Counted from the first letter of the stretch, positions 22,223 through 35,582 are shown. The stretch is 64,000 nucleotides of DNA from Sciurus carolinensis (GCF_902686445.1 NC_062217.1:172740598-172804597), one strand, 5' to 3'. The notes: generated from the sequence alone by a model not told the origin. Program-made: numbers and translations.

Positions 22223-22784
22223 CATTATCATGTTAGGCCTACTTAAACCCTTGAATTTTTGTAGTTTCTTACCATCCATTTTAATTAATTCCCACTTCCT
22301 GAAATGCACATTCTGGTTTATTTTTTAGCCTGCTCAAGTTCAATGCCAAGTTTCTTGAGGTTGAGGTTGAAGGGTGGCACAATTTCTAAATCACAAAACA
22401 GTAGCTTGGTTGCCAATATAATTTCCCTCAAAACTTTGTAGATGAAGTTCTGTGTTGTGTTCTGGAATTCAGTGTATTTGAGGACAGGTTTGATTTATTA
22501 TTAATCATAGTAGTATAAGTAATCTTTCTGCTCTCAGCCTGTGACAGAAGGACTGGAAATGTGCATCCCAGAATGTTTACGTGAATCATGCATTGTTGTT
22601 ATAACTGTTAATAATTGGGGGGCTGGGAGTTCATTCTCTGTGAAACCTTACTTTTAAGGGGAAGAGAAATTCCTTGGCTAAAGGAAGTTCTTTCCCTAGT
22701 GTTTTCCCTTTGCACGCCCATGGGATTCCTACCGAGCACACACTGAGTTTCCTGGAACTTCTTCCGCCTGTGCCAACTTCCTCA
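22223..22784. other. Unclassified AT-rich sequence between two SINEs
   Basis: Possibly old LINE-derived: 'tctggaattcagtgt' and the surrounding T-rich text resemble a section of L1/HAL1. The evidence is too weak for a repeat call. Confidence 0.3.
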
Positions 22785-22977
22785 TTTTTTTTTCTTTTTT
22801 CTTTTTGTTTCTGGAGATTGAACTCAGGGGACTTTGTAGTTTTATTTAGAGACAGGGTCTCACTGAGTTGCTTCGTGCCTCATCATTGCTAAGACTGGCT
22901 TTGAACTCGAGATCCTCCTGCCTCGGCCTCCCTAGCTGCTGGGATTATAGGCATGCACTGCGGCATCCGACACCATC
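22785..22977 (-). mobile_element. B1-dID SINE
   Basis: A T-rich tail at 22785-22810 is followed by a shortened ID half ('ggagattgaactcagggg') and the B1-like half ('agagacagggtctcactg', 'ggctttgaactcgagatc', 'gctgggattataggcatg'). The ID half is partly deleted compared with the 25.1-kb copy. Confidence 0.85.
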
Positions 22978-25138
22978 TTCCTTTGATCACATATGGGTCT
23001 ATATTCCTTAGCTTGAAAACCTGGAAAAATGAAAACAATGAATAAGTCATAGACTGTTTTCTGTATTTTCCAATATGTTTTTTGCTGGTACTTTATTAAA
23101 ACATAGCACGCACACCCACACACACTCACACATGCTGTTCTTTTTATTTCCTTTCACAGATGGACGCCCTCTGAGTGGTGAGAGCTGAGGATCGGGCCTG
23201 CGGGAAGTGTGGGCAACCTGCGGGCAGCCCTGGGCCAACAGCTAGAGAGAAATGGAATGCTCAGTTCAACCGCAGAGAAATTGTTTTTACCAACAACGTG
23301 AGAGCTCGGAAACAGACTCTGCCCACTGAGACTACAGAGGAGAACCGTGCTGGACGGCCTCTCCAGCCCCTCAGCAGAGGACGCTCGAAACTGCTCCCAC
23401 CCCAACCCACAGAAACAGGGAGCTACAGCGTAGGCCCCTCTAAGCCACTTATTCGTGGGAGGTTTGTGACCTAGCAATAGAAAAGGAACAGGCTCCCTAA
23501 AGTCCCTGCTGCTTCCTGAGTTTCCTGGGTGAACATTTGTTCCAATTTCTTTTGAAACTTATGATTTTTCCAAATACCTGGTGTCTGTTCGCGGCATGTA
23601 ATTTCATGGAATGTTCTGGGGGTCCGGGGTCCTGGGTCCTGTGAAATAGTCCTGGCCCTGAAAAACCATAATGTGCACTTCTTGGGTTCAGTGTAGTTCA
23701 ACTCTGTGACCGAAGGACAAATCTGGATCTCACGGGAGCCTTCGTCTGAGAATCCCTCCCCGCCTCCACACCCCGCTCCCAAGGACCTCCTTTTCCACCT
23801 TTCTTGGGCCACCAAAGTTTTGAAAGGACAATGCCACCCAGCGAATGGGCATCATGAGGAACACCACAGAGGGCCCTACAGTGAGAGAGCCATGCTCCTG
23901 GCTTTGGGGGCTTTCCAGGCTGTCTCCTGGGCTCCTTGTCCCAGGGGCCAGCAGCAGGCCCGTTTCTGACAGGGAGAGGTTCCCCTCCTGCCTACCCAGC
24001 CTCTGCTGAGCTTGCATCTCCCTGGCAGGGACCTTGCTGAGGCCACCTCCCTGCAGCCCTAGAAAGGCCAGTTTAGGGTGGGGCTTCTCTTCCTTCCACT
24101 TAAAGAAGAGTACTGCCCCATCTGTGGTTGTTCATCTTTGGTTTTTCCCTCCAGTGACCTCAGTCTTCCATATTAAAGCCAGGATGAGGGTCTCCTGCTC
24201 GTGGTCCTGAAACACAAACGCATCTGGCTGCTGTGTCGGCAGAAGTGCAGCTGACCCTCCAGAGCAGCTCTGGGAATGGGGACAACCTGCACAACAGCCG
24301 TCTCTGTCCACACAGAGGGGACAGCAGAGCCGAGGAGCCATGTTTGGAAGCCTTCGTAGTATCCCACTGAAAATTCTGGCTGTTGAATTTAATAATAAAG
24401 CTGGTTTTACATATCTTATGTCTCAAATATTTCTCTTATTCTTTGTTTTCTTATTTTACAAGAGTTCCTGGCTCCACAAACATCAGAAAATAAAAAACTG
24501 TCTGCCCACCCTTTGGGACTGAGGCCTGACCAATCGCAACCAGCTTTGTTGAGTCCAGCACCTAAAAGTAAGCCGAACTTGAAAACACCACCAAAAAATA
24601 CTCCACCAGCCAACTGGCCAGTGGTTGATTGAAAAGGAGGAAGGGTTGGGAAACCATCTAACAAAGCCACCCCTCTCCTGCGCAGAGCGTGGGAGCAGCA
24701 GAGCCACCCACCCAGGCAGCGGATTTGGTAAGACTGTCCTCTCACAGATTATAAGCTTTAAAATTGCTTTCTTAAGTTGTTGATCAAGAAAAAATTAATA
24801 AAAATTGCAGACTCACGGTTACTGTTTAGATTCCTGGTATTACTGGCAACTCTCAAGGGAACACTTTGAATTGTTTTTCTTCACACTCTTAACTATTCAT
24901 ATTTTTTAATTCATGTTTTTGGTATTTCAGCTTGGGGCATGAGAATAATTGGGACAATTAGGAATATTTTTAAAAATTTAAAAATAACAAAAACATGAAA
25001 ACTGGAAGATATACATGGTATGTATACATAAAGGGAGTGGGTATAACGGTCCATTAAAGATACCCAAGTACTAGGTGGGGTTTCAATGTTTTCAATTTTG
25101 CCAGTTAACAGTTGATGATTTGACATTGATTGTGCTCA
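22978..25138. other. Unique sequence with a CA-rich spot at 23106-23134
   Basis: A short imperfect (CA)n lies at 23106-23134. The rest is unique. A 99-codon plus frame (23175-23474) follows a pyrimidine-rich AG at about 23159 but has no donor or family match. Nothing else was recognised. Confidence 0.4.
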
Positions 25139-25139
25139 C

Positions 25140-25352
25140 TTTTTTTTTTTTTTTTTTAATACCTGGGATTGAACCCAGGGGCACTTAACCACTGAGCCAC
25201 ATCCCCAGCCCTTTTATGTATTTTATTTAGAGATGGGTCCAGTTCCTTAAGACCTCACTAAGTTACTGAGGCTGAATTTGAACCCTTTGATCCTTCTGTC
25301 TCAGCCTCTGAAGAGGCTGGGATTACAGGTGTGCCCCACAGCACCCTGCTTA
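25140..25352 (-). mobile_element. B1-dID SINE, best-preserved copy
   Basis: An 18-T tail (25140-25157) is followed by the ID half, whose minus strand carries a Pol III A-box-like TGGCTCAGTGG and B-box-like GGTTCAATCCC. The B1-like half then ends at 'gctgggattacaggtgtg'. The flanks TGCTCACT (left) and TGCTTACT (right) form a plausible imperfect target-site duplication. Confidence 0.92.
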
Positions 25353-26209
25353 CTATTTTTTAGAAAAAGAAAATCTAGTTCCTACTTCCTTCTGCTCACA
25401 TTTGCCCCTCATTTAGTCATTCATTGAGTTAATTATAAAAGGAGATCATGACCTCAGGGGACATCGTGGTGGCTATGGACTGTGCCAGCCGGGAGGAGGG
25501 TGTGTTGGAGCTTCCTCCTGAAGAATGGTCTTGCTTCACCTTGGCCTTGACCTCTGGGGCTCCTAGCTGCTCTCCTCTCCCCAGCACAGGGCCAGTGTAA
25601 CCCGTGTGAGTCTCTGGAGAGTGGGCTGCGTCTCCAAGTCCACCTTGGAATCCCAGTCCCATCGGGACCCTGCTGGGGTCCCCTCCAGGCTGCACTGAGG
25701 AAGAAGACAGTGGGGTCTCTGGGCAGAACATGCTCACGGCACCTGGAGAAAATAAAAGGGGACAGGCCAACGTCCTGCTTCGGTTACCCATCCGAGATCA
25801 GTGCAGACCCAGTGCCTCAGTTCCGAGCTTTCCTGGGAGGGACAAAGCTTAGCTTGTCATCACAAAACAGGGTGGGTGATGCTCGAGGGATTTTCCAGAC
25901 TTTCAGGATTGTCCCCATTGATCTATCTGCCTCTCTCCTGATCCTTAGGAACCATTTTCCACATTCTTATTAGTGTTAGCATTGAATTCCATAGAGAAAA
26001 ACTCAGCGGATGTGCCGGCTCCTTAGCTGGTAGCTAGAGGAGGGTCATGGTGGGCCGGGGCAGCCAGTGCCTCTCAGCTGCTCTGACACAGAGGAGTGTA
26101 GAGACGCAGGGAAGATGGCTTTCATCTGAAAGTTAACCCATCACATCCACACACCTTGCTCTCAGACAGACGGCCACGTGGGCCGGGTCTTAGGCTGATT
26201 GACTTCAGG
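25353..26209. other. Unique sequence
   Basis: A 120-codon minus frame (25429-25791) shows no domain and is partly opposed by a plus frame. No repeat was recognised. Confidence 0.4.
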
Positions 26210-26960
26210 CTGTGGACCCAACACCAGATAAACTCTGCTCAGGGTTAATCTTTTGGTGACACTGCGAGGGTTAATCATGTGTGATAGCAGAAAGAACTTC
26301 CATACCAAGTTATTCATCAGGATAAAGGACTTAACCTTTGGCCAGATAAGATGATGTTTTTATAGCATGGAAATTCTGGCACATTTACAGAGTCCCAGTG
26401 ATTTCAGATCCACTGAAATTTGTTTTTCCTTTCATGTCTGCTCAGGCAGGAGAGATACCAGTAGAAAGAAATTTTATCAGACTGCAAGTTAGTTACTTTC
26501 AGTTCCAATAATTGTGGATTTCAGAGTATCAATTTCTGGTGCTCTAAAGCATGTCCACCTTTTTGCTTCTACAAATTGATTAAGCTTTTTATTTGATATC
26601 ACAGGAGCCTCCGGAGGGTTCTAACCTATATTTCAACCTTTGAAGAAATTCATGCCCAAGATATTGCTGCTGGACAATCTTCAAGGTCATTAATATAATG
26701 CTTAGAAATTTTCAGCTGAAAGTAGATTTAATAAGAGCCTTTTTCTATGTGTCTCCTCATAGCATGATTCAAAAATGTTTCTCCTTTCAAGTGCCTTAGG
26801 AAGTCAGCTTTTATTATATTTGCTTTGCACCTTTAAATGCAGGCAGCCAAGGGGATTTTATGACAAAGTATGATAAAATTGATGCAATAAAATAATAACA
26901 TAAACTAACCAAAAAACATAAAAATGCTGATGGGAAAATACTGAAGAATTATTCTTAAAG
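26210..26960. promoter_or_regulatory. GATA-motif-rich unique block, candidate enhancer
   Basis: Within 26226-26350 lie AGATAA (26226-26231), TGATAG (26282-26287), GATAAAGG (26321-26328) and AGATAAG (26344-26350). Two copies of GGGTTAATC (26242-26250, 26268-26276) and a CAAAGGTTAAG-type nuclear-receptor half-site (minus strand, about 26330-26340) are in the same interval. The following 600 bp is AT-rich and repeat-free. Enhancer function is inferred. Confidence 0.33.
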
Positions 26961-27899
26961 TTCTTAAGATGACTCTGTTTACAAATATAACCCAGAACTT
27001 TCGATGGGAATTAAAAAAGAGAGACATACGGTGATGTGCACACAGTCACAGAATGGGAAGATGGTGGTGAGGGGAGAAGAGGCATCTCAGGTCGAGAGAC
27101 TTAGAGATGAGCCTGGTGATGATGTTGGATGGCATCAGGGTCACTGTATGGTTTATGTCATTTAAACAGCTCAGGCTTAGGTAATAAACCATGTAGCCCA
27201 CCTTCTTGGGTCCGCTCCTCATTTACAAGTGAATGAGAAAGATAAGGACATAAAGGAGTTTGGCAAGATGGAGACCATATTTTACCTTTGATGACTGTTC
27301 ACATTTTGGAGAATGGAACCTCATACAAGACACCAATCCCCAACTGCTGAGGATGACTGGAGACAGCAGGTCTGATAAGCATGACTGCTTGGAGGGGCTC
27401 AGTGGTCATGCTCCAGGGAATAACCCAAGGGGATAACCCAAGGTGCTGCAGGTACCACAACATGTCTTGCCCGATCCTTCTTTGGACACCCCCAGATGGA
27501 AACGTGCAAAGCTTAGAGGAAAATTAATCAGAAGCCACATTATTGATAGGCAAGTTTAGATTTTAGCCTCGTAGAATCTGCCAAAACAACAGCTCCTTCA
27601 GGTGACACAAAGACAAGGTTGTATCTTTTATTTCCAGAGTATATCATGAAGGAACCTGTGGGCTGAGCCCATGAATCCAGCTCCCCTTCACCCCATGTTG
27701 CATGGTCACATCTGAAGACATTTCCTGAGAAAATAGTCTATCAGAATGAAGTAAAAGAAACCTGGTTTTAGAGGATATAAATGAACTGGTGCCTCTAAGG
27801 CTTGCTTTTCTCTGAATAGCAGGAATTCAGTGACATGTGCTCTCTGATTGCAGGTGGGATTTATCTGTTTTCTCTTTTGGTTCTGCTACTTTATTCATG
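26961..27899. other. Unclassified sequence, no gene recognised
   Basis: Almost no open frame over 60 codons occurs here. A local direct repeat of GGATAACCCAAGG type occurs at about 27415-27444. An old LTR or DNA transposon origin is possible, but I do not recognise one. Confidence 0.35.
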
Positions 27900-29980
27900 A
27901 ATTTTTATTTATCTTACCTCTTACTGGGTACCACATAGTTAAGGTGTTTTTTTTGTTGGCTGGTTTGTTGGTTGTCTTCCACATGGAGAATGGAGCATGT
28001 TTTTAATACACTGTCCCTCTTTATCTCTTATAGCGTTCTTTGTCTTGAAATATACTAAGATTTTAATACAGTCACATCAGTTTCCTTATGCTTATTATTA
28101 ACATAATATATTCTTCCTTTTTATTTTAATTGACCAACCTTTGTGTTTAAAATAGATATCTTGTAAAAACTACATGATTGGGTCATTCTTTCTAAATCCA
28201 GTCTAAAAATCTCTTCCTTATAAGTAGAGGTGTTTAGTCCATTTAATGTTAGTGTAATTATTGATGAAGTTGGATTTGTTGACCATCTTCCCTTATTTTC
28301 TATTTATTGTTCTCTTGTTCCTTTTTGTGTTAAATGTTTTCACAACTCTATTTTATTTCCTTTATTAGTTTCTTAGCTATACTTCTCCAAGTATTTTCAG
28401 TGTTGCTAAAATAACGTGCATGATTACTATTGACTATTTAGAGTCAATGCATTTACTCTTCATGTCACATTTCATCCTCAACTTCTGATATTTTCACATT
28501 TTTTTTCATTTTCCACATCTTTCTTTCCATTAGACACAAGACACTTCTCACTTCACTCTCATATTCTATAGTACAAAACTGTAATAGCCACACAACATCA
28601 TGATTCTATTCCATTCTATATTTCGTGAAATCCTTGTCTTATCTTTAACTTGTACATGAATATTATAAACCCTATCTTAGGTTTTATTCTAGTTACAAAC
28701 ATTCAGTTTTCTTTTAAGTAAATTATAATAAGTAAAAAGAAGTATCATTTAAAAATGTTTACCTGCCTATTTGAAACTTTGTGTCTTCTTAGAGCTACCT
28801 TTCCATCTGGTTCTTTTGATCAAAATAATATTCTTTAGCATTTATTGTAGTATAGATTGATAACAATGAGTTTTCTCAGTTTTTATCTAAAAATATCTTT
28901 ATTTTATTCTCATTTGTGAAGGACATTCAATATACGTAGACAGAAGTTTGTATGTTTTCCTACCAGTACTTTAAACCATGTTATCCCATTGTCTTTTGAC
29001 CTTAATTATTTTTTTGTAAGAAATCAGCGATATTTCTCATCATTACTCTTTTGTGAATAATCTCTTTCCCCTTCTCAGGTTACTGTCATTTCTTTCTTTG
29101 TCTTTAGTTTTGAGTAGTATGACATTAATTTGTCTTGTTGTAGTTCTTTCTTTATTGATGCTGCTTCAGATTAACTGAATTTGTTAAAATTGTAAATCAA
29201 TTTTTCACCAAATTTCTGATATATCTAGTAATTATTTATTCAAGTATAATTTTCTTTCTCAATCTTTTATTCTCTTTCTGGTATTCTGAGACTATCTGAT
29301 ATTACCCAACAGAACTCCAAAGTTTTGACTATTTTTATATAATATGCTTTCTTTTCTCTATTCTTAAGGTTGGATAATCTCTACTAATTTGACTAAATGA
29401 TCTTAGATTCTTTTCTCTGCTGTCTCCAATCTATTCTTAGACATAACTAGTGCCTATGAATTTCAATTATGTAATTTTCATGTCTAAAATTTCCACCCAG
29501 TTCCATTCATATTCCTCGTTATTTGTGTATATTTATAAGTTATTCATTCATGAGGACTATTTTCTTTAATTATTAAACCTTATTTTATTTGATTCTTTGA
29601 AAATATTTATGCTGTTTTGCAGACTTTGTCTTCTAAACTCAGAATCTAGACTATCTCAAGTTTAGTTTCTATTGGTTGGTTTAAATTTTCCTGCTTCTTC
29701 CTACACATGAATACTGGACATTTTAAATTACTTTCTATAGCGATTTTAGACTCTGTTATCTGTCTCTGAAGACATTTGACTCTTGCTCTAGCAGTAAGTT
29801 CAATTATTGCTTGCTATGTCGACTCATGCAGGCTTAGCTTATGCTTGTTTGCCCAGACCTGTGGAAAACAAGTTCCTTCCCAAGTCCATCTAATTTGTCA
29901 GAATTTAATACCAAAACACTATCTCCCTGAAGTTAATGCTTGAGCTTGGTTTGCAGATTTGCTAGGGTGATCTAGAACAG
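27900..29980 (-). mobile_element. Very old L1M/HAL1-like 5'/ORF1-region remnant
   Basis: About 2 kb of T-rich plus-strand sequence follows, in order, the reverse complement of the ORF1 side of old L1/HAL1 elements. Sections resembling it include 'ttagtccatttaatgtta', 'taagaaatcagcgatat', 'tctttgtctttagttttgag', 'actccaaagttttgac', 'gactttgtcttctaaa' and 'atgaatactggacatttta'. No frame survives. Boundaries and subfamily are uncertain. Confidence 0.72.
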
Positions 29981-32900
29981 CTCTCATTCTAGAACGAAGT
30001 CTGTGTTCAGAAGTTGAGGTCTTCATGGTGTCCTAGCTGAAGGTCTGCACGTTAAAGATGTGTTTGCACGACGTCTTCACTCCGGCAGGGCCCAAACACC
30101 TGTGTTCTCAGGATTGCTGTTCCCCTTCACTCTTTGACCTCTGATTCTTCTGTGCTATACTTGTCCTGTTTCATTGGCTACATACAAGCCTCACATATTT
30201 CACTGTGCAGATGCTCAACCTGGCCCCCAGACACAGGCTGGCAGGGCTCTCCACCTGGGTTTTGTCTTCCTCCCTGAACATCTTCTCCCATGCAGTGACA
30301 TCCCCTGACACACAGATCTGTGCCCACTGAGCTGAGGGACTCTGATCTGCACCCCTTAAACTCACTGGACTTGCTCTACACTGTGGTGGGCGACTGTCCC
30401 TCGGCAGGAAACCAGGGCAATTATGGAGGTCGCCTCTTAAGTCTCTGCCTCGCAGGGATCCTCACCCGATACTGCATTCATTCAGTGTCTGCCAGCAATT
30501 GCCTCTGATGTTCTTCTCAGCATTACACTTGTTTATGGCTACAGGGGCTAGTTTAGTAACGGTTATTTCAAAAGAGAAGACAGCAAATTAGCTTCATTAT
30601 CTCTTAACAAGTTTCTTAAATTATTATATATATGCACACTGAAATTTGAAAAAAAAATACAATTATAGATGAATCATGACAGACAATTATAGTTACAGAA
30701 GAGAATGATATTAGAAACATTGACAACTTTTACAAAACAGTAAGATTCAAGAGGTTGAGATAAACAGAAATGGGAAAAAATGTACTTTATTCTAATTTCC
30801 TGATTTTCCTGGCAATAAAATTCAATAGGTATTATCAAACGTTACATATTCAGGATTCAGATTGTATTGTTATAGTTATAAATGTGTCCTTTAGAAGAAT
30901 TAGTGATAGGTCACAAAGAAGGGCAGGTGGAGGTGAGGAGAGTAAGCTCTGCCCTGATTTTACCTAAGTGAAGCCAGCAGATACTACATAATGGGAAAAT
31001 CTAGAAATAAGGGTGGAGCTACATTATTTTAAGAGAAAGTGGCCACTTCCAAAAGAGCCCAAATCATTGAAACTATTCCACATGACGCTTCTGGGGAATG
31101 AGAGTAGTGGGTTTAGAGAAGAGAGATTTTATCCTCATTCTGATTTTTTATATGCATTGAAATTCTACCTACGTAATTTCTATTTACCTCCTATTTATTA
31201 ATATGTAGTAGAGCGTATTTGCCCTTTTCCTTATGTGCGTTAGAGGTTCATGCTGTGCACATTTTATTTTCAAGCATCGTAAGTGCGATCGAACGCAGGC
31301 TGCGTTCAGTGCTCAGCAGATGTGGGAGGCATCCCAGCGATTCCAACAGCCCCTTCCAAGGCAGCCCCTGCACACCTCTCCGGGCATATCCTTGTGTTTC
31401 AGATTACAGTCATGTCAACACAACGTCACACACGAAGGGAAACCCGACAAGCTAGTGAGGCACCCAGACACATTTACTAGGGGATGTCAAACCTTTAGAT
31501 TCCAGGAAATAGAAAAAACACTGACTAAATTCATCACTTTTCAACTGCAAGACACGGACTGAGCGTGCATACCTAATTGCATCTTAGCACCTTCTCTTTC
31601 TTTCCTGCACATCGCCTGATTTCATGCTCTTCCTGGAGTCTCTGAAATAATAATAAAAGAGGAATGAAGAATCAATTAAGAACGCCTTTTACTGTGCGTC
31701 TGTCCTTGGCAGGGCGACACGCCACTCTGCGCTGAAGAGAGGTTTTAGGGAGGCCGCGTGGGTTTCCTGGCTGAATGAAACATTCTGAGCGCTTTACTCT
31801 CGGGCAACGTGTCCAGCGACTTTGCCTTTAAGATGGCATCAACCTTTATGGTTTGGTACTGGGACTGGAAGTGTAGGTTGTCACCGAAATAAAATAGGAG
31901 CTTTCCCGGCTTTATTAGGGAGATTTTAGGGTTTGCCATTCATTTCACCTTGACATTTATGCTAAAATTTAGAGTGCTTGATCTTCCCCACTCTAGTTCC
32001 CGTTTCACTAAACGGGGAAAACCATAAAGCGTTGTGAAAGAAAGGCTGCTGCTGAGCTGCTTCCCAAGGGCCCTCGCAGGGGGGCTGCAACTTGGGGCAA
32101 CTGCAAAATTCTTTTGGGGTGCATGAGAATAATACTGGAAAACCCAACTCCCACGGTTTTGATAATAAAATTGAAATTGTGTTTTCTCTGCACATTTGAA
32201 ATCAAGCCCCCATCTATGTTTCTTTTATTCAAAATAAATAGGTTAAAAAAAAAAAAAACCAACTGTAGCTTTCTCTGGAAGAAAATAATTTTATTTGTGG
32301 ATGGTTCACATGTAACCCCATCTGGTTTTCCAGAGCGTGAGCTTACCTAGTGCTCTTCCTGAACCTGGTTATGCCTGGGGCTGCCAGATTAGAGAGCCCT
32401 AGGTCACCCGGTTGTTCACTGCTGCGGGTAGAAGCCTGGCAGGAAACGCAGGCCACGCTGCTGCAGAGGAAGCTGCGCCTTTGCTTTCACAAGGATCAAA
32501 CTAAGGACAGACCTTTGGGGTGTTCTCTTTCAGGGACTATAACAAATAGAAACATCCCTGATCAAATGGGCTCGAGAGATAGCAAGCTCCTCTATGTTGT
32601 GACCAGACATGAATGACAACCTTCAAGCTCAATATGGAGAAGATGAGAATATAGAATTCCAGGCAAAAACAATTCTAAGCCACTAGTGCAAAGTCACAGG
32701 TATGATGAGCTGCATCTAACTTCTTTCTAGAGGTTCTAATTGCAGAGTCCCCGGGTGCACCCACTGAAGAGATCTCTTGGTCTCTCCCTCTCTCCGTCTC
32801 TGTGTCTCCGTATATATTCATCTGAATTTTGGGCGAGCTAGCAGAATCCATGGGTTAATGTCAATAAAGTGGAGGCAGAAACGGTAAGGTGAGATCAGAC

Positions 32901-33880
32901 GTTTCCCAGAAACAGTCGGTTTCTGGAGACACTGATAAGCATCCAGAGACAGGGAGAGGATATTCTGCAGGTGAGCATCCTGGGCAGCCTCCTTGTCCTG
33001 CCGCCAGCCTCTGTGGATGGGCCCGTATCACCAGAAGATCAGGAAATGGAATATAATCTATTGCAGGGTTCTTAGAAGGAAGCATGCAGAATGTCCACTT
33101 CAAGGTTCAGAGAGATAAAGAAAGACATTTGAGAAAAGAATCAGAGCTGAACAGGAAATGCTAAAAGGTCAGGGAAAAAAAGTATGCTTTTAATTAGAGA
33201 AATGGCATCCCCAGGATGATTGTTAGGGCTTTAATAAATCTATCTTTTTAAAATTCTAAGGCTTCTGGTTTTAGAAATGCTTCATGACTAATTTATACTG
33301 TAAAAGGAATACACGAACCTGCTCCAAAGTCAACCTGAAGCAAAAATATTAAATAAGACTCCGTCTGGATACCTCCAGTCCCACTCTGCAGATTTAATCA
33401 CTGTGTATTCAGACTTCTGTTTCTTGTGTAAATTCCCAGAAATTTTATTTTCTTACACAACTCTACCCCCGTCCCCACCGTCTTTGGCCCTTTTTGGAGA
33501 AAAAAAATCTTGTGATGAAACCACAAGGGGCTTGAAAACCACTCCTTCACTTGGGCCCCCAGGGCAGGGATCTCTGCTGAGCGGCGCACACAGCGCCTCT
33601 CTGTGCCGCGGCGAGACAGTGTGCACATCTGTCACCTTGCTCCCAGCGTTCTGGCTTCTCCTAGTCGTCCACCTTTCCAAACAATGCTTCTGTGAACGTC
33701 CACAGGCTCCTTCTTGAGCTTCAGCTGTACCATGAACTCCTCAGCGGGAGCTGATGAGTTGATTTCGTCTGGTAATCGCGATCCTTTTGTTACCAATCCT
33801 TTAACCCTGTCAACCTTGACCTGTGGAGAGAACCTGCTTCTCCCTCCCCTGGCCTTGATAAGCAACCATTATTTTCTAAG
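29981..33880. other. Unique or unclassified sequence
   Basis: 30530-31210 is AT-rich and may include an old LINE tail. 31291-31307 is a perfect inverted repeat (GAACGCA-GGC-TGCGTTC). 32245-32258 is an A-run. 31900-32200 is unique and AT-rich. No exon or known repeat is called, and short frames on both strands are treated as chance. Confidence 0.35.
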
Positions 33881-34800
33881 TATTGTGTTTCAGTTTACAT
33901 TTCTTTCCTTGTACATTAAGTTGAAAGTCCTCGATTTTATTCACAATGCATGTTTACTTTTCTGTTTATAGACACTGCTCATTTTTCTAGCGGATCGTTA
34001 CCTTTTTTCTAATAATTGTGTAACACCTCACCACACCCACATTAAAAACTTTTTCTCAATTAAGTATTTCTTCCACAAATTGCTTTTTCCTTTATTTCTG
34101 ATGCAATATTTCAAATTCTATGACATAAAATACAGATTAAGTTGATCAAACTTGTCCTTTATGCTTCTAGATTTTGTCTTTTGCCAAGAAAGCTTACCAA
34201 CGTCAAAATAATACTGAAAATAAAATTCTATCTTTTTTTCTCTTCGTTTTGTACTTTTATTTTTACATTTAAATGTTTGATTGATTTGGAAATATTTTTT
34301 GTGAAAAAAAGAGGTAGGTATTCCAAAATGCCTGCTCTTGATCTCTTCCTCCCGGGTTGGAAAGGTCACCTTACCACACTTAAGATTCCCTTAGGAATCC
34401 CACCGGCTGGACCTTTGGAAAGCTCTCCTTCAAACTCACTGGTCCACACTTAACAGCTGACTTTTTGCAAACTTCAAATGCATATTAACTTCTCTTATGC
34501 TAGTGGGTGCTAGTTTATTTTACAGTTTATCTTTTGAGAATTTGTCTTTCCTTGTACTTTGATTTTTCTCTATGAATTTTGGAATAGCTCATCATCTTTC
34601 CCTCAAAACCTCATTGGTGTCTTGATTGGGTTGTGAAGCATATCTCAGAGTTGGAGAAAACTGATGTATTTATGAAGACTTTTTAGTCAATTACAAAGTT
34701 TAAGTATATCCAGGACTGTCCTTTGTGTCTCCCAATAGAAGTTTGCTTTCTTATGCTGTTGTTAACTTCTAGCTAATACTTGAGGGTATTGCTTTCTCTA
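33881..34800 (-). mobile_element. Ancient L1 ORF2 3'-region remnant
   Basis: The reverse complement of late ORF2 of an old L1 is recognisable from 'cttctagattttgtctttt', then 'ttttacatttaaatgttt' plus 'gatttggaaatattttttg', then 'tttgaattttggaatagc'-type and 'gtcttgattgggttgtga' sections. The start of the element is uncertain; the part after 34130 is clearest. Confidence 0.78.
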
Positions 34801-35149
34801 ATGATTCATTTTGGGACCAGGCATGCAGGACAGTGGACGGTGCTCAGTACAATGGTGCCACGGCTGCTCCTGTGGACAGCAGCGGCACTGATTTGGGCAT
34901 TGTGCCCAGGGTGGGTGCCACCTCTGGGCCTGATGAAGGCCATGCATGGAGCACACTAGCTCTTTGTTACCTTACTTGTCACTAAGAACAAAATAATGAC
35001 TCATGTCCTATTGTTCCAAAAATACCAATCCAGTGGACGGCGAGGTGAGATAAAGACAAAAGTCAAAATGGAATAGGCAAAGTTATTGCTAACTGCTGCC
35101 GAGGATTATACACCCGAAAACTCCAAGAGCGGCAACCTTCAAAGCCAAC
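34801..35149. other. Unique sequence
   Basis: Nothing was recognised. Confidence 0.4.
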
Positions 35150-35372
35150 AAAAACAAAAGTCAGTGCAGTTAGTAAGAACATTCAGTAGAATGACCAGGA
35201 AACTATTGATATGTAAAATCAAAAACTTTCCAATATATGAAAAAAAAAACAAGAAGTAAAATAATAGAGGAAATAACATTCTTAAATATTAGCAAGAAAA
35301 GCAACCAGTAACAAAGAAGACGGATTTCTACTGTTTTCTTTATTAGAGTAGACAAAAAACTCACAAAGACAA
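35150..35372 (+). mobile_element. Old L1 ORF2 fragment, upstream piece
   Basis: The A-rich plus strand resembles the ORF2 section around 'gtaaaatcaaaaactttcc...tattagcaagaaaagcaa'. It precedes an MLT1 LTR, and a second L1 ORF2 piece in the same orientation follows, so the LTR probably inserted into this L1. Confidence 0.55.
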
Positions 35373-35582
35373 GGTCATCAGAAGACGGATGAAGAGAATG
35401 GAGTGATGCAGCCACAATCCAGGAACACGCAGGCCAGCAGAAGCTGGGGGAGGCAGGATCCTCTGCAGACACGGGTCTGGGGCACCTGGTCTCCAGAACC
35501 ATGACGTTGCTGTCGTTTCCACCCACGAGGTCTGTGGTGCTTGGTTACAGCAGCCCAGGAAACCAGCATAACAAAATAGATG
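35373..35582 (+). mobile_element. MLT1-type LTR, 3' half
   Basis: Clear order of MaLR LTR landmarks: 'aatggagtgatgcagccaca', 'agcagaagctgggggaggc', 'ctggtctccagaaccatgac', and 'tctgtggtgcttggttacag' followed by 'cagcccaggaaaccagc'. The 5' half of the LTR is missing or too diverged to see. Confidence 0.82.
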
